Under the pieces are notes generated by a model that saw only the letters and a list, made by a program, of their open reading frames with translations, was not told the origin of the DNA and searched no databases. From Batillaria attramentaria (lineage: Eukaryota > Mollusca > Gastropoda > Batillariidae), in NCBI GenBank assembly GCA_018292915.2, contig JACVVK020000331.1, positions 228,501 through 292,500 of the forward strand: a DNA stretch of 64,000 nt, given 5' to 3'. Positions 1 through 11,158 of this stretch are shown in pieces; position 1 is the stretch's first letter, and the number at the start of each line of letters is the position of its first letter. A program made the translations under genes and the position numbers.

Positions 1-504
1 GCCTACGTATAGTGACGACTACTATACCCACACCCACCCAACGTTCACTTGCAGATCGGAGCCCTCACACAACGCTCGGCTCAACCGCGCTCGCGACACT
101 GACGTTACAACGCAAAGACAGAGAACGAGAGAGAGTTGGAGAGAGAGAGAGAGCAGCGCTAGCGCGGTACCGATGAATCAGCCAGAGAGGCGAAGAGAAG
201 ACTAGTGGAGCAGCAGTGTGGCTCTCACAGAAGACAAGGCGCGCGCTACGCACAGTTTGCCCTCTCTCACAGTCAGTGTGTTTACGCGATGTACGGTAGA
301 TGTGTGCCGGGCCCGGCGTGCGCTGTAACGGCGAAGGGAGGAGAAAAGAGCGGGCCGAGGAGAGACTTTTGAATGCCGGTGATCAGCTGAGGATAGCGGA
401 GGTGACAGTCCAACGCCTGTCCGGCCCACACCTCGCACCTGCACACCTTGCCTGTGTTTACAGAGGGCGCTGCACCGGAAGTGGCCAGTTTAGCCTGCCC
501 CATC
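1..504 (+). promoter_or_regulatory. Promoter/5' leader region of the CUB-domain gene
   Basis: This segment is GC-rich and CpG-containing, unlike most of the window, and lies directly upstream of the start codon of exon 1. It has a GA-rich stretch (120-160) and no clear TATA box. Several upstream ATGs occur (289, 300, 372). A possible 3' splice site (TGTGTTTACAG, ending about 465) could mean that the coding exon begins near 466 and that a 5'UTR exon lies further upstream. The transcription start cannot be placed from sequence alone. Confidence 0.45.
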
Positions 505-605
505 ATGGCGCAGGGGCACGAGTGGATTTTACAGTCTGCGAGTTTCTTTTGGATTTTTACGATGCTGCTCAGCGAGTCGCAAAGCAAGAAGACGCAGACG
601 TGTGA
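300..605 (+). other. Possible upstream ORF overlapping the main start codon
   Basis: A 101-codon open frame starts at ATG 300 in a different frame and ends past the main ATG at 505, reaching into the intron 1 donor. If transcripts begin upstream of 300 and are unspliced here, it would be an overlapping uORF. If transcription starts, or a 3' splice site acts, near 466, it would be absent. It resembles no protein I know and may be only GC-driven open frame. Confidence 0.2.
505..601 (+). CDS. CUB-domain protein, exon 1 (start codon and signal peptide)
   Basis: The start is ATG at 505, with A at -3 and G at +4, a strong Kozak context. It encodes 32 codons plus one base. Residues 8-23 are hydrophobic (including FFWIFTMLLS) after a short polar N-terminus and before a polar SESQSKKTQT stretch, which is the shape of a secretory signal peptide. 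The exon ends one base into a codon before GTGAGTACGG, a strong 5' splice site. The next supported exon starts with two bases, so the split codon reads TAT (Tyr). Phase and content fit a secreted or membrane protein whose CUB domain starts directly after the leader. The 39-kb intron means further small exons could sit between; I saw none. The antisense 168-codon open frame over this exon is a shadow. Confidence 0.6.
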
Positions 606-1069
606 GTACGGTGTTGTTTTTGTTGATTGCCGGGGAAAATCTGCCCCTTTCCAGCAATTTTCATACAAAAATTCCAGTGTGTGCTTGCGGCTTTTCGTGC
701 TGTCTGCTCTTGGCAGACGAACCCTCGCTGTCAACACAGGCGGCGCGTGGCCCGGGGTTGGGTCATAGGCATTGTTCGGTTTACACACAGTCTAGCGCGC
801 CCCCCTTCCAAAACGCCGGCCCGATCGACTGGAAGTACATTTCAGTACCGGTCGGCCAGAATTGATTCAAGTTCATCTCTCCCAGTTCTTTCATCGCTGT
901 AGTTGCGCCAAAAAGCACGCACATTATCCGAGCACTGAGCGCAGCAGGGCGACTATCGACCAAGTCCTGCACGCTCTCTGCTGTCATGCATGTTTTAAAA
1001 GCTGAGGCGACATTTTGTTCGCGGCCGTGGCTCCAGACCTTGATTAAGGCCGCTTCGGCTCTCATTTAA

Positions 1070-1740
1070 CACTCTCCTCTTTGATTTTCAACTCGGACGA
1101 TAAGTAACCTGTTTAGAAACCAATTCCAAGGAGGAGGGAGGCTGGGGAGGGGGTGAGGGGAGCAGGGGTGACGAGGATGAGGGAAACCGCGTCGACCTAT
1201 GTTTACTCTTTGTCTCTGAGTGTGGAATCGTCAGTGCAGTACTGACATTCAACAATCTCGTGTTTGAATTTCAATTTGGCTGATAAGTAACCTGGTTACT
1301 GGAAGCGCTGGAACCCTTGACGGTCGAGGGTCAGTCGAGGGGGCTGGGGAGCCGCGTTAAGACACTATTTATTCTTTGTCTCCGAGTTTAACTTTCTCTG
1401 ATCAAACACCTTGCTCTTTGATTTTCAACTCCCACTCCATAAGTAACCTGTTTATAAGCCCAGTAACCCGAGGAAAAGGAGGGGATAAATCGCGTTAGCG
1501 TATTTACCCACTGTCTCCGAGTTTTAGGAGTCACCTTGGGGAGGGAGGGGTGGGGGTATCGAAAGATTATACACACACTAATGACTAAGCAACTATGAAG
1601 AATCTGACCCGAGGGGAAAGGGTGGGGGGGGGGGGGAGAAGCCACGTTAGCTTATGTTTACTCTTTGTCCATGAGTTTAGCAGTATGGGATCGTGCAGTT
1701 GGGGGGGGGGGGGGACGTAGACTATACACACACTAGGGCA
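1070..1740. repeat. Degenerate tandem repeat, about 155-185 bp unit, about 4 copies
   Basis: Anchors recur in order: TAAGTAACCTG at about 1101, 1285 and 1440, and a TTTACTCTTTGTC-like word at about 1203, 1366, 1503 and 1658, each block ending in G-rich sequence. The units are diverged and vary in length. It lies just inside intron 1. Confidence 0.6.
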
Positions 1741-1944
1741 GGCGGTTAGTTTGCTGTGCGAATGTTGGCATTCTCCTGCCACTGATGGTGGTGGGTTTGT
1801 TCGGCGTCTGCCGGTTCGGTGCACCTCAGTGGAGGGTAGAGAGATGACCTCCCGAGCACCACGGATGCCTTGTCTGCACTGGCTACGCCGATACACCTCA
1901 GCCTGTGGTGCCCATCTACCTGATACGCTCTGACAGCCCGCCCT

Positions 1945-2985
1945 GATAGGTCCTTTCAGGATCAGAGGGCTTGGTGTAAATTAATTTAATGAAGCTGGTC
2001 TCACCTGAGGAAGCTTGGTATCCATCCGGTCCCTTGCCTTTAGTCAGTTTGTCTAGCGAGAGCACAGAGCAGAGTACAGTTCAATCCGAAAACGCGCGTA
2101 CTCTCTTGTCAGTAGAGTGCTGCACAGGTTAGCCGGACAGCATGCATGGTATCTCAGGTTTGAGGTGGATTTTTCGGGCTGAAGCATGAGCGTGTGGTGT
2201 ATATGTAGATACACGCTAGTGGCTTAGTGAAACGTGGCCTAAATATATTTATTTCATCAAGTTACGGTAGGTCTTTCAGTAGAGCTTCGTGTACGTACAT
2301 CAGTTCAACGGGCTAACTGATTCCATTCAAGTTTTGCTAAGCCAACTTATGTTTCGGAACAGTTTCGCTCGTGAGTGCGCCTGCAGGCTGGAAATACTCT
2401 ATCTTGATGATTAGTACAGCTCTTAATGCGATAGTCTGTTGTTTACACTATGCACGAGCGGTCGAACATTCAAATTCTACGCCTGTTGTTAGTGTAGTCG
2501 CCGCGTCAGTCTTTCTGGGTGGGCGAATAGTCAGTCTACCTTCTTCCCAAGACTGTCTTGGCGACTGCAGACTTTCCAGTCAGTCAGTCAGTCAGTCTGG
2601 TATCAGACTACCGGCTAGCGAGAACATGGAGAACACAGCCTGACCGGGGTGTGTGCCACAGTGGTGTAGGTAGACCCATTCGGGAGGTTAACTCTTTGAC
2701 GACGGAGCGCAATTTCTGACACACGATTTCCTATAGGAAGAGTTAAGTCAGTAAGTGATATTTGGTCAGAATACATTTATCTCATGGTAGGTCCTTCCGG
2801 ATCAGAGAGCTTTGTGTAAATTAATGAAGAGCGGCTGATGTCACTGATGCAAGCTTGGGGTCCACCCCTTTTGAGTATATCTTTGAATAGTCTGAATGTG
2901 TAGTGAAGGGAAGCCATTGCTAGTGGCTAAGTGATGCCTGGTCTGAATAATTATAATTAAATTTATTTCATGAATTTGATATTTC
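1945..2985. repeat. Diverged direct repeat, about 840 bp apart
   Basis: A block with GGTCCTTTCAGGATCAGAG, then TGTAAATTAAT, then AAGCTTGG (about 1945-2035), later GCTAGTGGCTTAGTGA and TTATTTCAT (about 2215-2260), recurs in the same order at about 2785-2980. A shortened version of the first word is at 2264-2290. It suggests an old local duplication. Confidence 0.5.
2306..2515 (+). repeat. Dispersed repeat D, copy 1
   Basis: Shares GTTTCGCTCGTGAGTGCGCC, then CAGCTCTTAATGCGATA, then GAGCGGTCGAACATTCAAAT and CGCCGCGTCAGTC with copies at 9354 and 16204. This copy lacks about 30 bp before the CGCCGCGTCAGTC word. No TSD or TIR was recognised. Confidence 0.7.
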
Positions 2986-3355
2986 CTTGTTTGGCCTGAT
3001 TTGAATCTCCCTGAGTATCACTCTGTCATGCTGCTGGTTCAGAACGTACGCGTTACATGCCAGCCCTTGTATAATAACTCGGTGAAGTCTGCTGCTAGCA
3101 GACATTGCCAAGACTTAGTAATCTTGGTCTTCACGTAACCTGCTATCTGACCAATGATACCGATAGTGATACACGATAATGCTGCTGCATGATGTAAGGA
3201 CATAACGTGAGACCGTAACAGGCTTGTTGAACTTGATAACGGTAGGGGTGTTTAATAAAATGTTCGACCAAACTTCAGAATGCCACTCCGTGCATCGGAA
3301 AAGTTAAAAAAAAAATCCATTCTCAGTGTCGAAATTACATTTTAGCCGCTCTGTA

Positions 3356-3469
3356 TGGGCCAGATATTTTGTGCTTTCCTTTTTCTCGTTTCCCCCGTCT
3401 TTGATATCACCCTTACGTGGTGGAAAAGGACGTGAAACTCCCGAACACCCAGACACCCACCCACCCACC
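3356..3469 (+). mobile_element. SINE-A, 3' fragment
   Basis: SINE-A consists of a tRNA-like head (box A near GCCGAATGGTAGAGCG, box B GTGAGTTCGAATCCC), a middle GGGGCCAAATATTTGTGCTGGC, and a tail CCGTCTTTGATATCACCC then GTGGAAAAGGACGTTAAAC then CACCC repeats. This copy starts at GGGCCAGATATTTTGTGC and ends in ACCCACCCACC. Confidence 0.85.
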
Positions 3470-3840
3470 TTTCCTAGAGAAGCTCGCAGTATGTTCAGCA
3501 CGTTCTACTCGACACACGGCTCTTCTCTAGCGATTATCACCAGCTTGATAATGTGCTCAGGGGGGGATCGCGCGTGTTTTACGAGCTGCTGATGGGTCGG
3601 TTTGTTGAAGGCTTTTGACAGCAAAAGATCTCAGACCTCAGCTTTTTCAGCAGTCGTTTAGGCATTTGGCAAATTTGTTGCCGACTGCAGAAGCATTTTC
3701 CCAGCTTGCACAGGCCCGGGCTGTGATTAGTGAAGTGACGGCTCCCAATAACATGGGAGGTCTGGTTTGGCACAGGTGGGGTGCGTGTACTAAGCTTGGT
3801 GTTGTACATGTCACGGTACAGGAGGATTTGTCGTGACACC

Positions 3841-3841
<1 letters not shown>

Positions 3842-3880
<39 letters not shown>

Positions 3881-3915
3881 CTCTCCTTGAACAATTTTCT
3901 AACCCAAGCGGCAAC

Positions 3916-3946
<31 letters not shown>

Positions 3947-3952
3947 GGGGGG
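3842..3952. repeat. (GA)n followed by poly-A and poly-G
   Basis: GA tract at 3842-3875, then about 23 A and 14 G at 3916-3952. Long homopolymers like these are prone to assembly or sequencing error. Confidence 0.9.
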
Positions 3953-4888
3953 AGAATATAACAGCAAACAAAAAATGCTAAGTCGACACCCCCTCCATCT
4001 TTCTAAAAAGAAAAAGAAAAGAAAGAAGACAAAAAAGGGGTAATTGTTTTACAACGTAGAAGTGCGACCCTTAGAATTTTAGGAGGTGGTTGTTTTTGGA
4101 CATGTACGTGTTCAGACGCATATGAATATTGGATTTTTGTCAACCGTGCAATAATTGATTTAACTTTAGTCTTTTAAGGCAATGATTCCCTCCCCCCCCC
4201 TCTCTCTCTCTCTCGAAAATTGGTCACAAGACCCAAACCTCCACCGTTTTCAAATGAAGTTATTTTAAATCTCTCTCTCTCTCTCTGTGTCAGAGCCAGC
4301 TAGAATAGCAACCAGCACTTTAGCTGCCGATGAAAGGCGCTGAGAGGAAATGCTCGTTTTTTCCTCGTCCGTTATGAAAACGGAGACTTGCAAGTGTATG
4401 CAGAGATAAACTTCTAACGCCTTTTATCCCAACAGCCCCTCCCACCCCTCCCACCTTTTCCCTTTGCCTCGCGACTCCAGCACAAGGCCACGCTATCATC
4501 AAAGCTTATCAAAGTCAGCCTAGCTAAATAAATCGCCGTAAGATATCGCGGTTCCCTCACTACGTGTACCTGCCCGCCCACCACATATCTGTGTACACCT
4601 AGTGCTCTCTACCTGTGGAATTTCATCTGACGGGGGGAATTATGTTTGCTGATGGGGTTTTTCTTCAGTCGAGAAAAAGAATGCCTTGCAACCGAGAAGA
4701 CAGTGCTGGTTAACGTAGCTTTGTTGTCTTGCTAAAGGTCTGCATAAATACTGCAGTAATTCCGAAATAAACGTACAGATTTTGTCCGTATTATATAGAA
4801 AGTCCTTGATTTGTGTCCGTGGACGTTTTAAACAATTGTAAGTAATCACGGCCAGGTATTTGCAAAACCAGTTTCGTAGAGAAAGCTT

Positions 4889-4932
4889 GATGTCACCCAT
4901 ACCATGGCGGAAGAGGACGTTAAACGCCAAAC
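4889..4932 (+). mobile_element. SINE-A tail fragment
   Basis: GATGTCACCC then GGCGGAAGAGGACGTTAAAC matches the SINE-A tail with several changes. The 66-codon open frame starting here is therefore repeat-derived. Confidence 0.55.
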
Positions 4933-5141
4933 TGCAAAACAACAACGGCCTGTGACCGAAATTTTGGGCGTGCAGGCAGCAGTTTATTTGGTTTCTTTTT
5001 CTTCCTTTGTGAACCAATACCGTCTTTATAGTCCGAGGAAGAGGTTGACTGACCATTTTAGGACACTGGGTCCGTTTAGAATGCTAACTCATAAAAGCCC
5101 ATAAAAAAATCGCAATTTTACTTGAAGTCTTCAGATCACTA

Positions 5142-5236
5142 GAAGCCACTTCGAGCCGCTACTGTGCAATCTGCAGTGGTCTAGGGCCTAGTGGGGAAGA
5201 CCCACGCCTTGCGTAATAGTGGCTTGAAGTGGCTCC
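5142..5236. repeat. Inverted repeat (about 22-bp arms)
   Basis: GAAGCCACTTCGAGCCGCTA at about 5142 is the near reverse complement of TAGTGGCTTGAAGTGGCTCC ending about 5236, with about 48 bp between. Possibly a MITE remnant. Confidence 0.6.
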
Positions 5237-5319
5237 TACTGGTGTGCAGTAGCTTTTTTCTTTTTAACCAGTGTTACCATACAGTGGGCTGAGGGTGGTC
5301 CGACTCGGGGTCTTAAGAG

Positions 5320-5345
5320 TTTATTATTATTATTATTATTATTAT
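5320..5345. repeat. (TTA)n microsatellite
   Basis: About nine TTA units. Confidence 0.95.
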
Positions 5346-6383
5346 GTGGATTGGCCACATAATGAGATCCAGTCTCTCTACGAGACTGACTGGGCTAGTG
5401 AAGCAATTTACCCTATCTCGTTTCTGGTCATGATTTATGGCCTTTGTTATCATTACGACGTTGATCGGATTCAGCACTTGTATCTGATTTAGACCTGCCA
5501 GCCTGATGATTTAGCAATTTATCTACTCGGCCAGCAAGCCGCACTGTGCCCAAGTTTTCTTTCCCTTGCATGACTTACGCCTAAGGCTCAGTAGTTGACG
5601 CAACTATGACTTACGGAGATCGAGACTCGGACGCGGCTATGGAGGAAACTGTACTTGTATGGGAAATGTGATCGTATTTCAGATAAATCTACCGGTTCCA
5701 GCAGAAAAAAAAACCCGACGGGAAAGAGTGGGGGATTTTTATTAATTTATATACTTGGTTATTTATTTATTTATTTGCGATTTTGAAGGTTCATGTAAAT
5801 AATTTTTCGATCGTTTCATAGTGAATTACTTCTTCAAAAGCATACGATACATCACCTGATCTCTGGGCAGAAGTTAAGCGGGAAAATGAAACCATGTGTA
5901 CCGGACACACAGCTTTCACTGTTTCCGGTTCCTTCTCTATCAGCGCCTTGTTTTCCTGAGAGAAAGCTGCATCTATAAGAATTGTTGAATAAATCTTACT
6001 TTAATGCGGTGTAACCGAATATAATGCCACGGTTAATTTTCATGAAGCTTTCGGGTTGGATTTACTGATCGCTGATAATGTCAAGGAATTGAAAAAGAAA
6101 AGCGAGAAGAAAAAGCCAATTTAAGAAGCTGCCAACGAGGATTTGCCGGGTTTTGGGAATAGACACGTGGGTGTAAACTTTGCACATAGGCAGCTTCTGT
6201 GTTTCCGAAACGATCTGTCAAATTCATTGTCCAGACTGGACTGAGATTCGTTTTGAAGGCCACTGTCTGTTTTGAAGGTACAGCCTGGGCATCTTCTGTT
6301 ATGACTGAAGACACACTTGATTAACTATATATTTTGTAGAGTGTAATGGTGCTTTTCTGTCTTTTTTTTTTTAATTTTTTTTA

Positions 6384-6520
6384 GGGGGTGGGATAGCTGA
6401 GTGGTAGGCCGTTGGACTGTCAGTGCTCGGGTCGTGAGTTCGAATTCCGGCTTGGCCCAAATATTTGATAACATCCTTATGTGGTGGATAAGGACGTTAA
6501 ACCTTGAAACACCCACCGCC
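6384..6520 (+). mobile_element. SINE-A, internally deleted copy
   Basis: The head GGGATAGCTGAGTGGTAGG is intact and box B reads GTGAGTTCGAATTCC. The segment between ATATTTG and the ATC..CTTATGTGGTGG tail is missing. It is followed by (TTG)n(GT)n. Confidence 0.85.
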
Positions 6521-6532
6521 ACTTTCCTTTCT

Positions 6533-6656
<124 letters not shown>

Positions 6657-7040
6657 AGACAGCCAGACGCCTCAGAATATTTGGAACTAGAGTCAAGACG
6701 CTTCACCAGTTCTCGTTTTTGTTCTTTTTCCCAGAAGAATAGCAGGTTCCATTGTTAAAGATACACAGCGTAGTGAATCATTTCGGGTCTGTGTCAGAGT
6801 CTGTCTATACATACACTCCGCAGGTTATCTGTGAAGCTGAAATGAAGCGGCAAATTGAAGCTAAGGCCGCATGTTAAAGAGACACAATGCAAATGCTCAC
6901 TCCGTCTTTCCCTTTATCGCCGGAACATAATGTCACCTTTGAATCTCGGCATTCATGGACAAACGTTAATGGACCCCGCCAGCGGAAAGGGCGCGAGCTT
7001 CGGGTGTAGCATGGGGAAGCCTCTTACACACGCCTGTCGG

Positions 7041-7208
7041 TGAACACGGAAAAGTGAGAAATAATGATCTGTACAATTTTGTTGTATCTTTCCGGCTTTT
7101 TGTAAGGATTTACACAGAATATATGTTTGTTGGTAAACACAGAAAAGTGAGAAATAATGATCTGTACAATTGTATCTGTCTTTTTGTAAGTATTTGGACA
7201 GAATACAC
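7041..7208. repeat. Tandem duplication, about 90 bp, two copies
   Basis: GAAAAGTGAGAAATAATGAT then CTGTACAATT then CTTTTTGTAAG and ACAGAATA occur twice in direct order (7047 and 7140). Confidence 0.85.
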
Positions 7209-7243
7209 GAGAGAGATATAAATTATTTCAATTAACATTTGGG

Positions 7244-7292
7244 AAAAGGACCTAAGCGCCATAATTTTGACAGGCGCCTAGGTCTTTTTTTT
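7244..7292. repeat. Short palindromic element G, copy 1
   Basis: AGGACCTAAGCGCC, a spacer with ATAATTTTGACA, then GGCGCCTAGGTCTT forms a hairpin. Related copies are at 8567-8800 and, more diverged, at 33959-34014. Confidence 0.65.
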
Positions 7293-8566
7293 TCGTCTTC
7301 TCCAGATTTTGGTGAACTTCTTGTCCGTTGTCATTTAAATAAAGCTTTGGTGAACAAAATACGTTCAGTCCATTGTGAAATAAGTGTATGCTAGCAGGGG
7401 AAGAAAAGGCTGTGAAATGAAAGTATAGGAGATGCTGATGGTTAGACTGAATAGAAAGTACACGAGGGCAAGAAATGCAGGCGACGTGAAAAACTTAATG
7501 AAAATGACGAATACTTTGCAATGCAAGAGGAACAAGGGGCTGCAGCCAATGAGTGTTTAGCGTTAGTGTGGATATATAGAGCTTACATGAACTTTCTGTG
7601 CGATCCTTTTTTACGTTATCCAAGGAAAATAAAATTTCACCCCCAAAAGTGAGTAGAATAACTGTGCACCGGCCGTGACGTATGAGTTCCAAATGTTTGA
7701 AATGACGCGCTTTCTGATTGATGACGTAACTGGGGTGACTTTTTGTGAACCCGTAAACCACTGAGTGGGTTATGGAAAGTCATAACTCACACTTTCGCTC
7801 CCTGTTTCATTACTATTCTCGGAGGTAAAGCACTCATAGCTAACTCACTGAAAGTTTGCACTGGCGAGTGGTGTACATATGCATATATATCTAAATGGGA
7901 TAAACCCAGGATTTTAACACTGTGGACAAGATCTGTACAGGCGTTTGGTTTTTGTTTCCCCAAGGGCGCTCGTCTACGAAATCACCCTGGCAGTTGACAC
8001 AAGTCGCTGATTAGACAATTGAATCCCTAAACACCTAGCTACAGTCCCAGTGCACACGTATGTCCACACAAGCCTGTGGTGGAGGCCAGAGTGCCGGCGA
8101 GTCTCACTGTCAGAGCCGCCGCACACCTTGACACACAGGGGGGAGACGGTGCAGTGAACGAGCCCTTCTCGCATCGGGCCGGGTCGGGGGGGGACTCTCA
8201 CATTTCTGTCCTCCTGCCCCTCGCTTTGTCACCACCTTGTGTCGCGCCCTTGTTCATGAAGTGAGGGCCTAGTTCATGCTTGTTCTCAACGCTTTGTCGG
8301 GAACCTCAACCCTCTCTAACCCTCAAATCACCATCCCCCACCCCGCCCCTCCACCCCGCTCCCCTACCGCTGCGGTCGTCATCTGGGAAAAAGGGCACAA
8401 GTGTCATGGGATTTGATAGACGCTTGGGCCTGTTTTTCTCCAGGTGAGCGTAGATTTTCCTTTTCCTTCCTGTCTCTGATCATGCTCTTCGTTCGTTTCA
8501 CCCCCCCCCCCCACACACACACCCCTTTTCTGCTGTACTACCCGGTCATCTTTACCGTCATTGACG

Positions 8567-8800
8567 AAAAGGGCCTAAGCGCCAAGGTTTGGGGGAACCG
8601 GGGTGGCCGAATGGTAGAGCGTCGGACTTCTAATGCTCGGGTCGTGAGTTCGTATCCCGGCTGGGGCCAAATATTTGTGCTGGCTTTTTCATCGTCGCCC
8701 CGTCTTTGATATCACCCGTATGTGGTGGAAAAGGACGTTAAACTCCCAAACACCCACCCACCCGCCAAGGTTTTGACAGGCTCTTAGGCAATTTTTTTTT
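8567..8800. repeat. Palindromic element G, copy 2, split by a SINE-A
   Basis: GGGCCTAAGCGCCAAGGTTT before the SINE and TTTTGACAGGCTCTTAGGCA after it are the two halves of the hairpin seen whole at 7244. Confidence 0.6.
8592..8763 (+). mobile_element. SINE-A, full copy in the loop of palindrome G
   Basis: Full head, middle and tail. It is flanked by a 10-bp TSD, GCCAAGGTTT (8581-8590 and 8764-8773), that lies inside palindrome G. Confidence 0.95.
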
Positions 8801-9353
8801 AAAAAATCCAAATGGCGGTAGATCCTCTATCATGTTCTTTGTGTACAACACCCTGCCCCACCCCCCTCTCCTTTGCGCCAAATATCACCCCTCCCCCTGT
8901 CTTTCCCCTTGTTATCATCCCCATCCCTCTCCCCCCCCCCCCCCCACACACACAGACGCTTCCACCCCCTTCGCCATCCCACCCCAACCGCCTTCTCTGT
9001 CCTCTCTCCCGCCTTCAGCTGCTCCCAGCGCCCCTAATCATGTTCTTGGGTCGTCATGGTTGGCAAGAACCGTAAAAGGGAGTCCCTTGAAGTTCTGACA
9101 TGCTATAATTGCTCCTCTTGTGTTGTCACCTCTTTCAGATTTCGGCTCGGCCCCGGGTGGCCGTAATGCTAAGGTTCACCCGGCTTGATGGCTTAACTCC
9201 GGTTTCATTGTGTACGCTCCAGGTTTACTGGCCGGGGTGGGGCATTTAATCGCTGAGAGTGACTGAGAGGCTGTTAGACATGCTTGTAACCGTGATTTTT
9301 TTTTTTTTTTTTTGACGGGGATGGTGGGGGGGGGGGGGGGGGAGGGGGGTGTA

Positions 9354-9572
9354 ACGGACTACTTCAGTCCGTCTTTGATAAGCCAACTTACGTTTAGCAA
9401 CAGTTTTGCTCGTGAGTGCGCCTGCAGGCTGGAAATACTTGATGATTAGTACAGCTCTGAATGCGATACAAAGTCGTTTACACTTCGCACGAGCGGTCGA
9501 ACATTCAGATTCTACGGATATTGTTACACGACTGGAGCACTCAGTGTGGTCGCCGCGTCAGTCATCGAGTAC
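9354..9572 (+). repeat. Dispersed repeat D, copy 2
   Basis: Same words as at 2306, with the fuller right part (GGAGCACTCAGTGTGGTCGC, CGCGTCAGTCATCGAGTAC). Confidence 0.7.
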
Positions 9573-10292
9573 CCTTCTGTTGGCTCAGTGCCAGCATTAC
9601 AGACCGTGCGACGCTGTCACTGTCCACATGTCTTTGTGGTGTGGTGATAGATACATGTACCACGAAAACAGCTGAGAACGATCTGTGAACGTAAAAAGGG
9701 TAGCGTTAGCCCCTTCAACGGAAAATTATATAGTTTTTGTAGGCATCCTATCAGTTATCGCAGCCGTATATATAGTAGAGGCTTCTGCTCTTTCTTTCCT
9801 CATGTTTCGGCGCCAATAATTTACGCTTACAAGGGCTCGTAGGAGTAATGTTGCTCACACTTCATCGGCGGATGAAATACGGGCGAATCATACCTTGTGG
9901 CTTGTCGGGTACGCCAACGTCTTTCCGGCGACGCTCATGCCAGTCGCGGGGCCAACAGCAAAACTATACACGTACATGTATCGCTTTGTTTTGTTTTGTT
10001 TTGCATTTCTCATTATCTGGTTTGTGTGTATATTTTTTTATATATATCTTTGTATTCTTTCCCCGCCTTATTTATCATGGCTGGTGTAAATTAATATTCA
10101 GTCACGGTAACCCTAGGGGGTCCTAAATAAAAGTCTTGACTTGACTAAAGTCTTGAAACACTGTCGGAAACTGGATATCTGTGCTGTCCATATTTGGGTT
10201 GTTGTTGATATTTTTCAGTCTGCCATGCTTTTTAAGGTGAGAATGAGGCTGGTTAGCGGTGTTACTTGCAATCTGTTGTTGCCTTTGTAGAA

Positions 10293-10468
10293 GGGGAGTC
10301 GGAATAGCCGAATGGTAGAGCGGTGGACTCCCAATGCTCAGGTCGTGAGTTCGAATCTCGGCTGGGGCCACGTATTTGTGCTTACCTTTTTCTCGTAGCC
10401 CCGTCTTTGATATCACCCATACGTGGTGGAAAAAGACGTAAAACTCCCAAACACCCACCTACCCACCC
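10293..10468 (+). mobile_element. SINE-A, full copy
   Basis: GGGGAGTCGGAATAGCCGAA head, box B GTGAGTTCGAATCTC, complete tail. A likely imperfect TSD is TTTGTAGAA/TCTGTAGAA. A (GT)n tract starts 25 bp downstream. Confidence 0.93.
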
Positions 10469-10488
10469 TCTGTAGAAAAGTCGCTGTT

Positions 10489-10493
<5 letters not shown>

Positions 10494-10557
<64 letters not shown>
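10494..10557. repeat. (GT)n microsatellite
   Basis: 32 GT units, followed by a T-rich tract. Confidence 0.97.
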
Positions 10558-10558
<1 letters not shown>

Positions 10559-10605
10559 CTTTCTTTCTTTGTTTTTTTGGTTTTTTTTTTCCTTTTCTCA
10601 TGAAG

Positions 10606-10692
10606 TGGCATGACCTAGGTTTATACTGCCCCGTAGATCAGTTGCATCAGCTGTCCAACGTTACATTTTTTCACGTAGTGCAGACACACTTA
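10606..10692 (+). mobile_element. SINE-B, 5' part (split by a MITE)
   Basis: CCTAGGTTTATACTGCCCCG then GTCCAACGTTACATTTTTTC matches SINE-B at 47048. It continues at 11097 after the MITE. Confidence 0.85.
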
Positions 10693-11096
10693 AGGCGATG
10701 TCACACTGAAAACATGTTTTCCTAAAACATGTTTTATAAAACATGTTTTGAAAGGCAAAACGCCCGAAACATGCTTTCCGAAACAATACATGACACACGT
10801 GAAAACAAGCAAGCGCGCGTCTAAGGCGAGAGAGAGAGAGAGGGTCCCGCTACGGACATGTTGACTGAGCGGATACGGGAAGGTGTCACTTGACAGTCCG
10901 CACGGCGGCTTTCATTGGTTGAAACACAAAACATGTTTTCGGATTTTAGGGCAGGCTCTAAAACTGAAAACACGATCGAAACATGTTTTGAAAACATTGT
11001 TGTGAAGTATGTCACACGACAAAACACGTTATTTCGCAGCGAAACATCTGAAAACAATGTTTACAAGTGTTTTTGCCCTCTCGTGTGACATGGCCA
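10693..11096. mobile_element. PIF/Harbinger-like MITE with TTA TSD
   Basis: 404 bp. Left end AGGCGATGTCACAC; right end reversed TGGCCATGTCACAC (12 of 14 match). It is flanked by TTA at 10690-10692 and 11097-11099. The uninterrupted SINE-B at 52130 reads CACACTTAGCCGCG, so removing the element plus one TTA restores the empty site. The interior has repeated AAAACATGTTTT palindromes and no transposase. A 3-bp TWA duplication is the usual mark of PIF/Harbinger. Confidence 0.82.
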
Positions 11097-11158
11097 TTAG
11101 CCGCGAATTAGTCTTTGTGGCTTGCGCGGCGTTCAGCCTCAAAAACTCACTCACACAC
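11097..11158 (+). mobile_element. SINE-B, 3' part (split by a MITE)
   Basis: AGCCGCGAATTAGTCTTTGT, then CTTGCGCGGC, ending AAAAACTCACTCACAC. Confidence 0.85.

Noticed and set aside
282..788. 168-codon minus-strand ORF over the promoter and exon 1
   Set aside because: It is antisense to a supported coding exon in GC-rich DNA, with no recognisable domain.
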